Notes under the pieces: generated by a model
Seen by the model: only the letters and a program-made list of their open reading frames with translations
Databases searched by the model: none
What the model was told of the DNA's origin: nothing
Shown: positions 8,861 through 15,254 of the stretch, piece after piece
How the letters are laid out: each line of letters starts with the position of its first letter
Numbering within the stretch: position 1 is the stretch's first letter
NCBI RefSeq assembly: GCF_035917275.1
Contig: NZ_CP108508.1
Coordinates: 2,542,001 to 2,606,000, forward strand
DNA length: 64,000 bases
Direction: 5' to 3'
DNA from: Streptomyces sp. NBC_01237
GTDB taxonomy: Bacteria; Actinomycetota; Actinomycetes; Streptomycetales; Streptomycetaceae
Translations under genes and position numbers: made by a program

Positions 8861-9562
8861 GTGCTTGAGAGTGTGGGCGCGCTGACCAGCAGCCCATGGA
8901 TCTACGCGGTGGTCGCCCTCTCGGTGCTCCTGGACGTCTTCGTGCCCCTCCTGCCCAGTGGTGTCCTGGTGATCACGGCCGCGACGGCCGCCGCCGCGGG
9001 CTCCACCACGGTCAACGGCGCCGCCGGTGAAGCGACCCAGCAGGTGCCGTCGCTGCTCGTGCTGACCCTGAGCGCGGCCACCGCATCGGTGCTCGGCGAC
9101 CTCGTCGCGTACCGCCTCGCCTGGCGCGGCGGCGACCGGCTGGACCGGGCCATCGCCCGCTCACGCCGCCTCACCACGGCTCAGGAACGTCTCGGCGCGG
9201 CACTCAACCGCGGCGGCGGCGCGCTCGTCGTCATCGCCCGTTTCGCCCCGGCGGGCCGTTCCGTCGTCTCCCTGGGCGCGGGCGCCGCCCACCGCAAGGC
9301 GAAGGAATTCCTGCCGTGGTCGGCGCTGGCGGGCGTGGCCTGGGCCGGCTACAGCGTGGGGCTCGGCTACTTCGGCGGCCAGTGGCTGGGGGCGACCTGG
9401 TTCGGGACGGCTGTCTCGGTGCTGGCCCTGTTCGTGGCGGGCGCGCTGGCGGCGCTCCTCATGCGGCGCCCGGCAGCGGCGGCGGCAGCCGCAGTCGCGG
9501 CCGTACCCGCCCAGGCACCGGCCACCGTGTCCCCACCGGTATCGGCGCCCGCCGGTCCCTGA
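8861..9562 (+). CDS. DedA/VTT-domain membrane protein
   Basis: 233 residues, GTG start with GGGGAGTAGTAG upstream. Hydrophobic helices flank a cytoplasmic loop with the family motif VIARFAPAGRSVVSLGAGA, the (F/Y)xRxxPxxR-like signature of DedA proteins. An earlier re-entrant segment reads DVFVPLLPSGVLVITAA. DedA proteins help recycle lipid carriers such as undecaprenyl phosphate or flip phospholipids. The C-terminus is a long Ala/Pro tail. A 10-bp palindrome GCTGTACAGC lies about 65 bp upstream (8786-8795). It is monocistronic. Confidence 0.82.
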   Translation: MLESVGALTSSPWIYAVVALSVLLDVFVPLLPSGVLVITAATAAAAGSTTVNGAAGEATQQVPSLLVLTLSAATASVLGDLVAYRLAWRGGDRLDRAIARSRRLTTAQERLGAALNRGGGALVVIARFAPAGRSVVSLGAGAAHRKAKEFLPWSALAGVAWAGYSVGLGYFGGQWLGATWFGTAVSVLALFVAGALAALLMRRPAAAAAAAVAAVPAQAPATVSPPVSAPAGP

Positions 9563-9592
9563 CGAGCACCCGCCCCGTATCTCCCCGAGCGA

Positions 9593-9814
9593 TCACCCTC
9601 TGGCGGCGCCCCTGACCTCCAGGCCGTCGAGCAGCTTCATCGTGGCTGCCGTGATCTCGTCGACGGCCCGGTCGAAGACCTCCCGGTTGTGCGCGGCGGG
9701 CGCACGGAACCCGGACACCTTGCGCACGTACTGAAGGGCAGCGGCGCGCATGTCCTCCTCGGTGGCCTCTTCGGGGATGGCTGGCGGACGAAGGGTCTTG
9801 ATACTGCGGCACAT
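9593..9814 (-). CDS. DUF2277 family small protein
   Basis: 73 residues beginning MCRSIKTLRPP, the diagnostic start of DUF2277, with a conserved helical body (ALQYVRKVSGFRAP, EVFDRAVDEITAAT). The function is unknown; the conserved N-terminal Cys and basic residues suggest metal or nucleic-acid contact, which is only a guess. The start codon is fixed by the family's N-terminus; GGAG lies very close to it (2 nt). Confidence 0.85.
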   Translation of the reverse strand: MCRSIKTLRPPAIPEEATEEDMRAAALQYVRKVSGFRAPAAHNREVFDRAVDEITAATMKLLDGLEVRGAARG

Positions 9815-9879
9815 ATCTCCATTGTGTACCGCGTCACTGACAACACCCCGGCCCGCGTCACCGCCTGCGCACAACACGG

Positions 9880-10218
9880 TCACGGAGCGTTGACGGTGAC
9901 GATGTGGCCCTGGACATCGACCGTGAGGGCAACGCGCTCGACGCGATTCGTGACGGCCAGCCCCAGCCACACGACACCCCACACGAGGCAGGAGAAGACG
10001 GTCAGGAAGGCATGCAGCACATGGTTCACCGGCTGCCCGCGCACGAGCACGACCTGTGTCCCGGACCGCGACTCCACCCGCCACCCGCTCGCGATCCGCT
10101 CACTGACCACCCAGTCGAGGATGAGACCGCGCTGCACGTCGTCGGGCGGCTCACCGACGTAATAACCAGGAGGCGGCTCGATCGAGACCCACCCCCGCGA
10201 CGCACGTCGAGGCTTCAC
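9880..10218 (-). CDS. Small membrane protein of unknown function
   Basis: 112 residues from the GTG at 10218, which has a perfect GGAGGTGA 5-8 nt upstream; a second GTG at 10227 would overlap the upstream stop as GTGA. A soluble N-terminal part (GWVSIEPPPGYYVGEPPDD) is followed by one or two hydrophobic segments (AFLTVFSCLVWGVVWLGLAV) and a short tail with a beta-strand pattern. I recognise no family. It is the second gene of a two-gene unit with the 72-residue protein upstream, whose stop codon lies inside this gene's ribosome site, so translation is probably coupled. Confidence 0.65.
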   Translation of the reverse strand: MKPRRASRGWVSIEPPPGYYVGEPPDDVQRGLILDWVVSERIASGWRVESRSGTQVVLVRGQPVNHVLHAFLTVFSCLVWGVVWLGLAVTNRVERVALTVDVQGHIVTVNAP

Positions 10219-10223
10219 GGGGC

Positions 10224-10442
10224 TCACCTCCAGGTGTCGAGGTCGCCGCCTCGCCATTCGATCAAGTGCGGCTGGTCCAGCTCCACGACCCGATCCGCAC
10301 CCGACGCCAGCCCCGCCTCCCGCAGAAGCGCGGCCACATCACCCCGCCCGTGCGCCAGCCCGACGATCTGACCACGCACGGTGACCCGCCGCCCACCGGT
10401 CGGCGAGGGCGGATGAACGATCACAGGCGGATGTCCGGCCAT
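10224..10442 (-). CDS. Hypothetical small protein, first gene of a two-gene unit
   Basis: 72 residues. The conserved-looking core is RGQIVGLAHGRGDVAALLREAGL followed by VVELDQPHLIEWRGGDLDTW, a pattern seen in small proteins of Streptomyces accessory regions; I cannot name a function. The ATG at 10442 has GGAGG only 1 nt away, too close, so the true start is uncertain. It ends inside the ribosome-binding site of the downstream membrane protein gene. Confidence 0.5.
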   Translation of the reverse strand: MAGHPPVIVHPPSPTGGRRVTVRGQIVGLAHGRGDVAALLREAGLASGADRVVELDQPHLIEWRGGDLDTWR

Positions 10443-10564
10443 GCCTCCACGGTGCCCCGCCCACAGCCGGACCGCATCCCGACGGGGACGACGCGATCAC
10501 GGACGGGGGTGTTCACGGGGTGCTGCGGGGCACCAGGGACGGGCGCCTCGCACCACGGCAGATC

Positions 10565-10990
10565 TCAGACCGCGGCCGGACCGGCCCCATGCCGCGCGTA
10601 GACCCGCCTCATCTGATCGATCCAGAACTCGTCCTTCTCGTCCCTCGACGCACTGAGGGGCAGCAGCCGGAGTTGCTTGGCCAACTGGTAGAAACCGGGA
10701 CCGGCGTCGTTGGCGCTCAGATAGTTCACGAGAGCGGAGATCATGAGCGGCGGCTTGGAGGGCGAGAGCTCCTGGTCCCGCTCCACGATCAGCCCCAACA
10801 GGTACCCCATGGCGGCCCGTTCGTCGGCACGCTCGAAGTCGAAGGTCCTGCAACCGGTTCGCCTGCTCAAAGTGACGTTGAGCTCGGTGTACGAGGTCGT
10901 CTTGCGAAGTTTCGCCCGCTCGACGAGGAACTCCCGTCCGGCACCGACGAGTAGATCCCACTCACTGTCCGCGCGACCATATGCAGGCAT
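10565..10990 (-). CDS. Conserved hypothetical protein
   Basis: 141 residues, mixed alpha/beta and cytosolic. Features: an N-terminal helix-rich part (WDLLVGAGREFLVERAKLRKTTSYTELN), a long helix around LGLIVERDQELS, and a C-terminal FWIDQMRRVYARHG. The segment TTSYTELNVTLSRRTG looks like part of a winged-helix or restriction-like fold, but I cannot assign a family. It lies in the accessory stretch between small unknown genes. Codon positions are strongly GC3-biased, supporting coding. Confidence 0.65.
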   Translation of the reverse strand: MPAYGRADSEWDLLVGAGREFLVERAKLRKTTSYTELNVTLSRRTGCRTFDFERADERAAMGYLLGLIVERDQELSPSKPPLMISALVNYLSANDAGPGFYQLAKQLRLLPLSASRDEKDEFWIDQMRRVYARHGAGPAAV

Positions 10991-11127
10991 CCTGCCCCCT
11001 CCGAGCCCTACAGATCCGTACGCGGAAGGTACAGGGGCGGCGAACGGCCCACAACGAGACGTAATCCAGGGGTGGTTGCTGTGGCGGCGCTGAACGCTCT
11101 CGAATCGAGGCGACCCGCCCCCTGCTC

Positions 11128-11676
11128 CTACGCCGATGGCCGCTCCCGGGCAGGCAGACCCAGCTCCGCCCTCGCCGCGTCTTCAATCGCACGCCCGCAC
11201 TCAATCGCTTGAGCAACCAGCCGATGACGGTATGCCACTCTTTCCGTCTCGCTGTCGTACGGCTCGTGCTCCACGTTCCCCACCAACTCCATGGCATCGT
11301 CGATCGCCGCCTGTAGCGCCCGGTCGGCGAGGAATCGCGCCTCGTGAAGCTGGTCGCGGTAGGCACCGCATGCGTCGTTCAGCGGCGAGTCGGGATCGTC
11401 CCGGCGCTGCCCGAACGTGATGAGAGGGACGATGTGCACGACGAAGTTGCCGCTGGTGCGGACCAGAGTGGAGTACTTCTCCCTGCGCAGATCCGTGAGC
11501 CAATGGGCATGCTCGGCCGCAGCCTGTTCCTGGACCTGACGCCGTGTAGCGGCAGCCGTGCTCTCGGCCGCGATCCGAGCCCCTCGAACGGCGGCGTACC
11601 CGCCCGCCGCCGCACCGCCGAGCGCACCGGCCATGCCCACAATTCCCGCGACGAGAGCGGCGACCCCTTGATCCAT
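11128..11676 (-). CDS. Hypothetical protein with N-terminal membrane helix
   Basis: 182 residues from the ATG at 11676 (MDQGVAALVAGIVGMAG). A glycine/alanine-rich transmembrane segment occupies residues 4-35, followed by a predicted coiled coil (RIAAESTAAATRRQVQEQAA) and a helical cytoplasmic domain with HWLTDLRREKYSTLVRTSGNFV. This organisation is common in small Streptomyces membrane proteins of unknown role. An in-frame upstream ATG at 11721 adds an unlikely basic stretch. Confidence 0.65.
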   Translation of the reverse strand: MDQGVAALVAGIVGMAGALGGAAAGGYAAVRGARIAAESTAAATRRQVQEQAAAEHAHWLTDLRREKYSTLVRTSGNFVVHIVPLITFGQRRDDPDSPLNDACGAYRDQLHEARFLADRALQAAIDDAMELVGNVEHEPYDSETERVAYRHRLVAQAIECGRAIEDAARAELGLPARERPSA

Positions 11677-11753
11677 GGGGCAAGTGTGCCGCCGCGCCGG
11701 GGATGATGCTGCGATTCTCATGGCCGGGTCGCGCAGGGCCAGTTCAAGAACAC

Positions 11754-11843
11754 GATCCCCCGCGTGCGCGGGGATGGCCCCTTCCGGCGACGTGGAGAAG
11801 ATCGGCCCGTTCGGATGGTCCCCGCTTCTGCGGGGTTGGCCCC
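11754..11843. CRISPR. Vestigial two-repeat CRISPR-like unit (type I-E style repeats)
   Basis: Two 28-nt repeats with palindromic cores (CCCCGCGTGCGCGGGG at 11758-11773 and CCCCGCTTCTGCGGGG in the second), both ending ATGG/TTGGCCCC, are 62 bp apart and enclose one 34-nt unique spacer (11782-11815). Repeat length, palindrome and 61-62-bp period match type I-E arrays of Streptomyces. The second copy is degenerate. No leader, further repeats or cas genes are in the window. Confidence 0.45.
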
Positions 11844-11869
11844 TTCGGGCGGAGGGGGCCTTTCGCGCG

Positions 11870-11971
11870 TCAGGCGTCGACCGTGGCCACGGTGAGGCGG
11901 CCTTCCTGCTGCTCGGCCCAGGCCGCGTGCTCCAGTGCGATCAGTTCGGCGGTGAGTTCGATATTCGCCAC
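11870..11971 (-). CDS. Possible 33-residue small protein
   Basis: GTG start; reads M-ANIELTAELIALEHAAWAEQ, then QEGRLTVATVDA and stop. An amphipathic helix with many Glu/Ala residues is evident. It precedes nothing coupled, and follows the pterin dehydratase gene by 22 bp on the same strand. It may be a conserved mini-protein or a truncated remnant of a longer helical protein. Evidence is codon bias and the clean helix pattern only. Confidence 0.35.
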   Translation of the reverse strand: MANIELTAELIALEHAAWAEQQEGRLTVATVDA

Positions 11972-11993
11972 GGGCCGGATCGTACGCCGCTGA

Positions 11994-12308
11994 TCAGGGG
12001 TTGAATGGCTGCGCCTCGTGTGCGGCGGCGATCTGATCGATCCGGGCCGCCAGGTCGAAGTCGGCCTCGGTGAGCCGGTGCCCGGCGTCATGCGTCGTGA
12101 TACCGAAACGGACGTGATCCCACCGCAGATCGATGTCCGCGTGGTGGCCGATCAGGCGCTCGATGTCGGCGACGTGCACAATCATCGCGATGCCGCCGTG
12201 GTAACGGATTCCGAACCGGCGCGTGATCTCGTTCCCGTCGCGCACCCACCCCGGTAGTCCGGCCAGCCGCGCGGCGATTTCCTCATCCGTGAGCGGGTCC
12301 ATGGCCAC
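11994..12308 (-). CDS. 4a-hydroxytetrahydrobiopterin dehydratase (pterin-carbinolamine dehydratase)
   Basis: 104 residues. The PCD motif is visible as IGHHADIDLRWDHVRFGITTHDAG (His-His, then Trp and His, with RLTEADFDLAARID closing), matching the family's active-site His residues. The N-terminal half has LPGWVRDGNEITRRF. It dehydrates 4a-hydroxy-tetrahydropterin; some homologues act as dimerisation cofactors. The GTG at 12308 is preferred over the ATG two codons on, because AGGAG lies 6 nt before it. Only 2 nt separate it from the stop codon of the upstream helix-turn-helix regulator, so the two are co-translated. Confidence 0.85.
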   Translation of the reverse strand: MAMDPLTDEEIAARLAGLPGWVRDGNEITRRFGIRYHGGIAMIVHVADIERLIGHHADIDLRWDHVRFGITTHDAGHRLTEADFDLAARIDQIAAAHEAQPFNP

Positions 12309-12310
12309 GA

Positions 12311-13576
12311 TCAGCTCCTATCAGTCACGGGTGCCAAAACCTCCGTCAGGTCCCGGCCGACCGGTGCATCCTGCCACGGGCGCATCGTCCGCTCCAGGGT
12401 GACCAACTCCCCGCGCATCCGCGCCGATCGCGTCTCTACGGCGATCGTCGCCACCGTCCGGGCGATCTCCACCGCCTGATCCGGCTCCTGCGCGGCAGCC
12501 GCTGCGGTCGCCTGCCGGGCCAAGTACACCCCGCGGTCCCGGCGGGCCGTTTCCGGCACCCCGTCCAGGACCTGCGCCCACAGTGAACCGGCCTCCACGC
12601 CGAGCCCGAGGCGTCCGTAGCAGGTGGCCCGTTGCACCTCCAGGTATCCGGGAGTCCGCCGGCAGGCGTTACCCCACGGCAGGTCGTCATCGACGCGGGG
12701 CAGTAGCCGGTCGGCCTGGTCGAGCAGCTGGTCGACGGCCCGCCGCTCCCCGACGAGGCTTGCCCCGTGGGCCTGCTGCTGCATCGCCATGATCCGCACC
12801 TTCGGCATCAGCCGGTCCGAGTCGTCAAGGGCGGCCTCGCACAGGTCGACGACCGCTTGTCCGTCGCCAAGGTCGGTACGGACCTGCGCCTGGTTCACCA
12901 GCGAATACCCGATGAGATGCGGGTCCCTGGACCGTATGGCGATCTCCTGCGTGATCCCGCGCCAGAAGCTCGCACCATCCATATCGCCGGCGTCTTGGTA
13001 CAGCCAACCGACGAGCGCCGCATAGGCGGCACCCGCGCGCAGCAGGCTTTGGCGCGTCTCGCCCTTCGCGGACCGCACCAGCTTGTCGATCAACTGGTAC
13101 TGGGCGGACACCGTACCGATCAGGTCATGGGGGCCGAGGAACATGTCGGCCCGGTAGTGCCCTTCCAGCTGCTGCTGGAAGTAGTCGACCAGAGCAGGGT
13201 CGACATGCTGCGGCGCGACCGGTCCGGCAACGAGTGCGGCGGCGGTCACGGAGGCAAAGGTGCGGCGACTCACCTGTTCCTCTTCGTGGTGCTCGGGCCG
13301 GATCCAGCCCGGCGGGGTGGTGAAGCCCAGGTCCTCGGGCCAGCGGCCAAGGGCGTCATGCAGCACGATCGCTGTCTCCTCCGCCGGCCACCCGGGACGG
13401 TCGCCTTCCCACCGGCGCCACGTCCGCGCGGACACGGTGAACTGGCGGTCGTCCAGGAGTTGCTGCCCGTGCTCGGTGACCGTGGTTGCGGCGGCCTCGA
13501 CAGTCCTCCAGCCGCGGCGGAGGCGGGCGCCGCGCAGCGCGTCGTTGCGGCCCATGAGTCCAGTGTGGGGTGTCAT
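12311..13576 (-). CDS. Helix-turn-helix regulator with tetratricopeptide-like C-terminal region
   Basis: 421 residues. The N-terminus (residues 12-80) holds a divergent HTH (LRGARLRRGWRTVEAAA, FTVSARTWRRWEGDRPGW). After a linker with an Ala-rich hydrophobic patch (TFASVTAAALVAG), about 300 residues are repeated helix pairs of TPR type (AGAAYAALVGWLYQDAGD, QAVVDLCEAALDDSDRL, RATCYGRLGLGVEAGSLWAQ). This is the layout of Streptomyces signal-responsive regulators binding small ligands or peptides through the TPR part. GGGAG lies 8 nt before the ATG at 13576. It is divergent from the Cys/His-rich mini-operon and coupled to the pterin dehydratase. Confidence 0.75.
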   Translation of the reverse strand: MTPHTGLMGRNDALRGARLRRGWRTVEAAATTVTEHGQQLLDDRQFTVSARTWRRWEGDRPGWPAEETAIVLHDALGRWPEDLGFTTPPGWIRPEHHEEEQVSRRTFASVTAAALVAGPVAPQHVDPALVDYFQQQLEGHYRADMFLGPHDLIGTVSAQYQLIDKLVRSAKGETRQSLLRAGAAYAALVGWLYQDAGDMDGASFWRGITQEIAIRSRDPHLIGYSLVNQAQVRTDLGDGQAVVDLCEAALDDSDRLMPKVRIMAMQQQAHGASLVGERRAVDQLLDQADRLLPRVDDDLPWGNACRRTPGYLEVQRATCYGRLGLGVEAGSLWAQVLDGVPETARRDRGVYLARQATAAAAAQEPDQAVEIARTVATIAVETRSARMRGELVTLERTMRPWQDAPVGRDLTEVLAPVTDRS

Positions 13577-13605
13577 CGTTCGCGCTCCCAGCCATGGCCG
13601 CCACG

Positions 13606-13621
13606 TGGCCACGCGTGGCCA
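13606..13621. promoter_or_regulatory. 16-bp perfect palindrome in the divergent regulatory region
   Basis: TGGCCACGCGTGGCCA, overlapping at its left an 8-bp palindrome CCACGTGG (13601-13608), 30 bp before the regulator's ATG. The flank TAATAG (minus strand, 13631-13636) could be the regulator's -10. A plausible autoregulatory operator. Confidence 0.45.
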
Positions 13622-13729
13622 TCCGACGACCTATTACCTACTTGGCGTGCGCACCCATCATCGAGGGGTGACAGCGGGCTGTGCAGCGAAACGGCTGGAA
13701 GCCCCCCTCTATCAACACAGGGAGCTTTC

Positions 13730-13951
13730 GTGTCTGCACCCGTAGAGATGCCGCTGCCCAGCCCCGAGCCTCTCTCTGATGCTCAGCAGCGCGGCGCCGC
13801 GTGCGTGTGGTGCGCGGCGCCGCTCGGCACTGACCTGGGTGTCGACCTCGGCGAGCAGCGGGTCACTCCCGCTACCGGTGCCGCGTACGCGTGGTTTCCC
13901 CGTGAGTGTGTGGATGTGCTGGCGTGCTCGGTGCGGAGGGCGGCCCGGTGA
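13730..13951 (+). CDS. Small Cys-containing protein, first gene of a coupled mini-operon
   Basis: 73 residues, GTG start with GGGAG 5 nt upstream. Contains CVWCAAPLGTDLGVDLGEQR and later WFPRECVDVLACSVR: a CxxC plus a C-x6-C pair, the layout of a single zinc knuckle. Family unknown; similar short proteins occur beside HTH regulators in Streptomyces. Its TGA overlaps the next ATG by one base (TGATG). Confidence 0.65.
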   Translation: MSAPVEMPLPSPEPLSDAQQRGAACVWCAAPLGTDLGVDLGEQRVTPATGAAYAWFPRECVDVLACSVRRAAR

Positions 13952-14106
13952 TGGCGCCGACGCGGCGGCGGACCGGGTTCCCGCCGCCGGAGCGCGCGTA
14001 TCTGGCCTATCTCGGGCACACCCTCGCGTGTGCCACCTGCCGTACGGGAGCGTTCTGCGGGACGTTCATACGGCTCGGCCGCGCCTGGCGGGAAGCACGC
14101 CGATGA
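13951..14106 (+). CDS. 51-residue Cys-rich protein, second gene of the mini-operon
   Basis: Begins MAPTRRRTGFPPPERAYLAYL; the core HTLACATCRTGAFCGTF contains CxxC and a third Cys, with His just before. The C-terminus is basic (LGRAWREARR). It looks like a tiny zinc-binding or thiol protein. Starts by TGATG overlap with the previous gene and ends by ATGA overlap with the next, so all three are translationally coupled. No function recognised. Confidence 0.6.
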   Translation: MAPTRRRTGFPPPERAYLAYLGHTLACATCRTGAFCGTFIRLGRAWREARR

Positions 14107-14558
14107 ACACGCCCATCGGGTACGGGTACTGCTGGGCCGAGAACCCCGGCACCTACGCCCGATGCACCCAGCCCCCCGGCCACACCGGCCCCCACTACGA
14201 CTGGCGCCCCCAGCGAGCACAGGGAATGGCCGAACACCCCGGACGGCGTGGGGAGGGGGTCCGAGTGAAGTGTCACCACAGCGGCGGCGTCCACGACTTC
14301 CCCGTCGAGACCGAGGACATGGCCTGCTGCCCCGAACACGGGATCACCCTCCTGTGGCACGGCCAACCGATCACGAACACCGAACTGGCCCAAGCGGCAG
14401 CCGCCGGGGCCCGGCTCGATGACGTGCTGGCACTGGCCGAGCAGCTTCGCGGCGACACGCACAGCGCCCCCTGCCGCGCAGCACAGCAACCCCACCTCGC
14501 CGACGGCCACGACCACTGCCGGCGCCCCGACTGCGCCTGCCCCTGCCACACCACCTGA
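14103..14558 (+). CDS. Cys/His-rich protein, third gene of the mini-operon
   Basis: 151 residues. N-terminal YGYCWAENPGTYARCTQPPG and HTGPHYDW form a Cys/His cluster. The middle has VKCHHSGGVHDFPVETEDMACCPEHG (several potential metal ligands). The C-terminus DGHDHCRRPDCACPCHTT is a dense Cys/His knot. Altogether about nine Cys and more than a dozen His, suggesting two or three metal sites. The ATG overlaps the previous stop (ATGA). I recognise no family; metal or nucleic-acid binding is inference. Confidence 0.65.
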   Translation: MNTPIGYGYCWAENPGTYARCTQPPGHTGPHYDWRPQRAQGMAEHPGRRGEGVRVKCHHSGGVHDFPVETEDMACCPEHGITLLWHGQPITNTELAQAAAAGARLDDVLALAEQLRGDTHSAPCRAAQQPHLADGHDHCRRPDCACPCHTT

Positions 14559-14569
14559 ACGGAACCACC

Positions 14570-14686
14570 ATGCACAGCGCGACGCTTCCCACCCCGACCG
14601 CGAACGACGAAGGCGGGCAGGGCTGCTCCGGATGCGGCACCACGAAAGGTGGCTGCCACGACCCGAACCGGCACGGACTCCGGTGA
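14570..14686 (+). CDS. 38-residue Cys-rich peptide, fourth gene of the mini-operon
   Basis: Begins MHSATLPTPTANDEGG, then CSGCGTTKGGCHDPNRHGLR and stop. It has a CxxC and CH pair like the preceding proteins and starts 11 bp after the third gene's stop. The repeated CxxC theme and consistent strand and spacing argue for a real gene despite its size; ribosome site GGAACC is weak. Confidence 0.45.
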   Translation: MHSATLPTPTANDEGGQGCSGCGTTKGGCHDPNRHGLR

Positions 14687-14702
14687 CCGGCCGGGCCACT
14701 CG

Positions 14703-14884
14703 CGTCGATCCGGTTGTACGTAACCCGGTTCATCGCGATGCGCAGGGCTGCCTCCTCCTGCGTCAGACCAGTAGTGAGGCGGGCAGCGCGGATGTGGTCT
14801 CCGATGGCCCGATGACGGGTGAAGGGATGGCCGCGTCGTTGTGGCGCCGAATTCAGCTGCTGATCTGCGCTGTTGTCGCCATCT
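14703..14884 (-). pseudogene. XRE helix-turn-helix fragment
   Basis: Translating the minus strand gives AIGDHIRAARLTTGLTQEEA then ALRIAMNRVTYNRID, an unmistakable XRE HTH (helices 1-4), without a usable start codon (an in-frame TGA lies 5' at about 14890) and without the rest of the domain: similarity stops at about 14703. A truncated or frameshifted regulator remnant. Confidence 0.6.
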
Positions 14885-14969
14885 CATGGGAGAGATTCGG
14901 GAGATGCAGCCCTGTAGTGGGGAAGTAGCCAGTGTGTAGTCAGAGCGGTGGCGAAACGTAGGAATGACA

Positions 14970-15004
14970 AATCCCCAGGTCACGTACGCCCTGACCTGGG
15001 GATT
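14970..15004. terminator. Hairpin beside the displaced tRNA-Val 3' end
   Basis: Perfect 13-bp stem AATCCCCAGGTCA / TGACCTGGGGATT with a 9-nt loop, 11 bp downstream (minus strand) of the duplicated tRNA segment. It was probably the original terminator of tRNA-Val before insertion of the element. Confidence 0.65.
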
Positions 15005-15015
15005 CACCTTTACCT

Positions 15016-15057
15016 TGGTCGGCGCGGACGGTTTCGAACCGCCGGCATCTGCTTTGT
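15016..15057 (-). other. Attachment site: duplicated 3' part of tRNA-Val
   Basis: The segment GGCGCGGACGGTTTCGAACC and its continuation repeats bases 17297-17333 of the intact tRNA-Val gene with one mismatch in 37 (a G/A change in the T-stem flank), then diverges at the anticodon loop. Together with the intact copy it brackets about 2.25 kb, as left by a tRNA-targeted site-specific integration. Confidence 0.8.
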
Positions 15058-15254
15058 GAGTTCGCCCCCAGCCCGCTTCCGCTGGTGTCGTCGGCTGGTG
15101 CGGCGGACGGACCGAGTGGCTGACGTACGCTCCCGGCCGATGTCGTTGATGTCGGTGGCATCACAGCGGACTTCCCGAAGCACACGGGCGGTTCTGGCCT
15201 TTGCCTCAGAGCCAGTCGAAGCAACCCCATGCGCGTGGGCTGCCTGGAATGAGG

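Noticed and set aside
9814..15015. A second complete integrative element covering the whole small-gene island
   Set aside because: No second pair of direct repeats, integrase, replication or transfer genes could be found; called only an accessory region.
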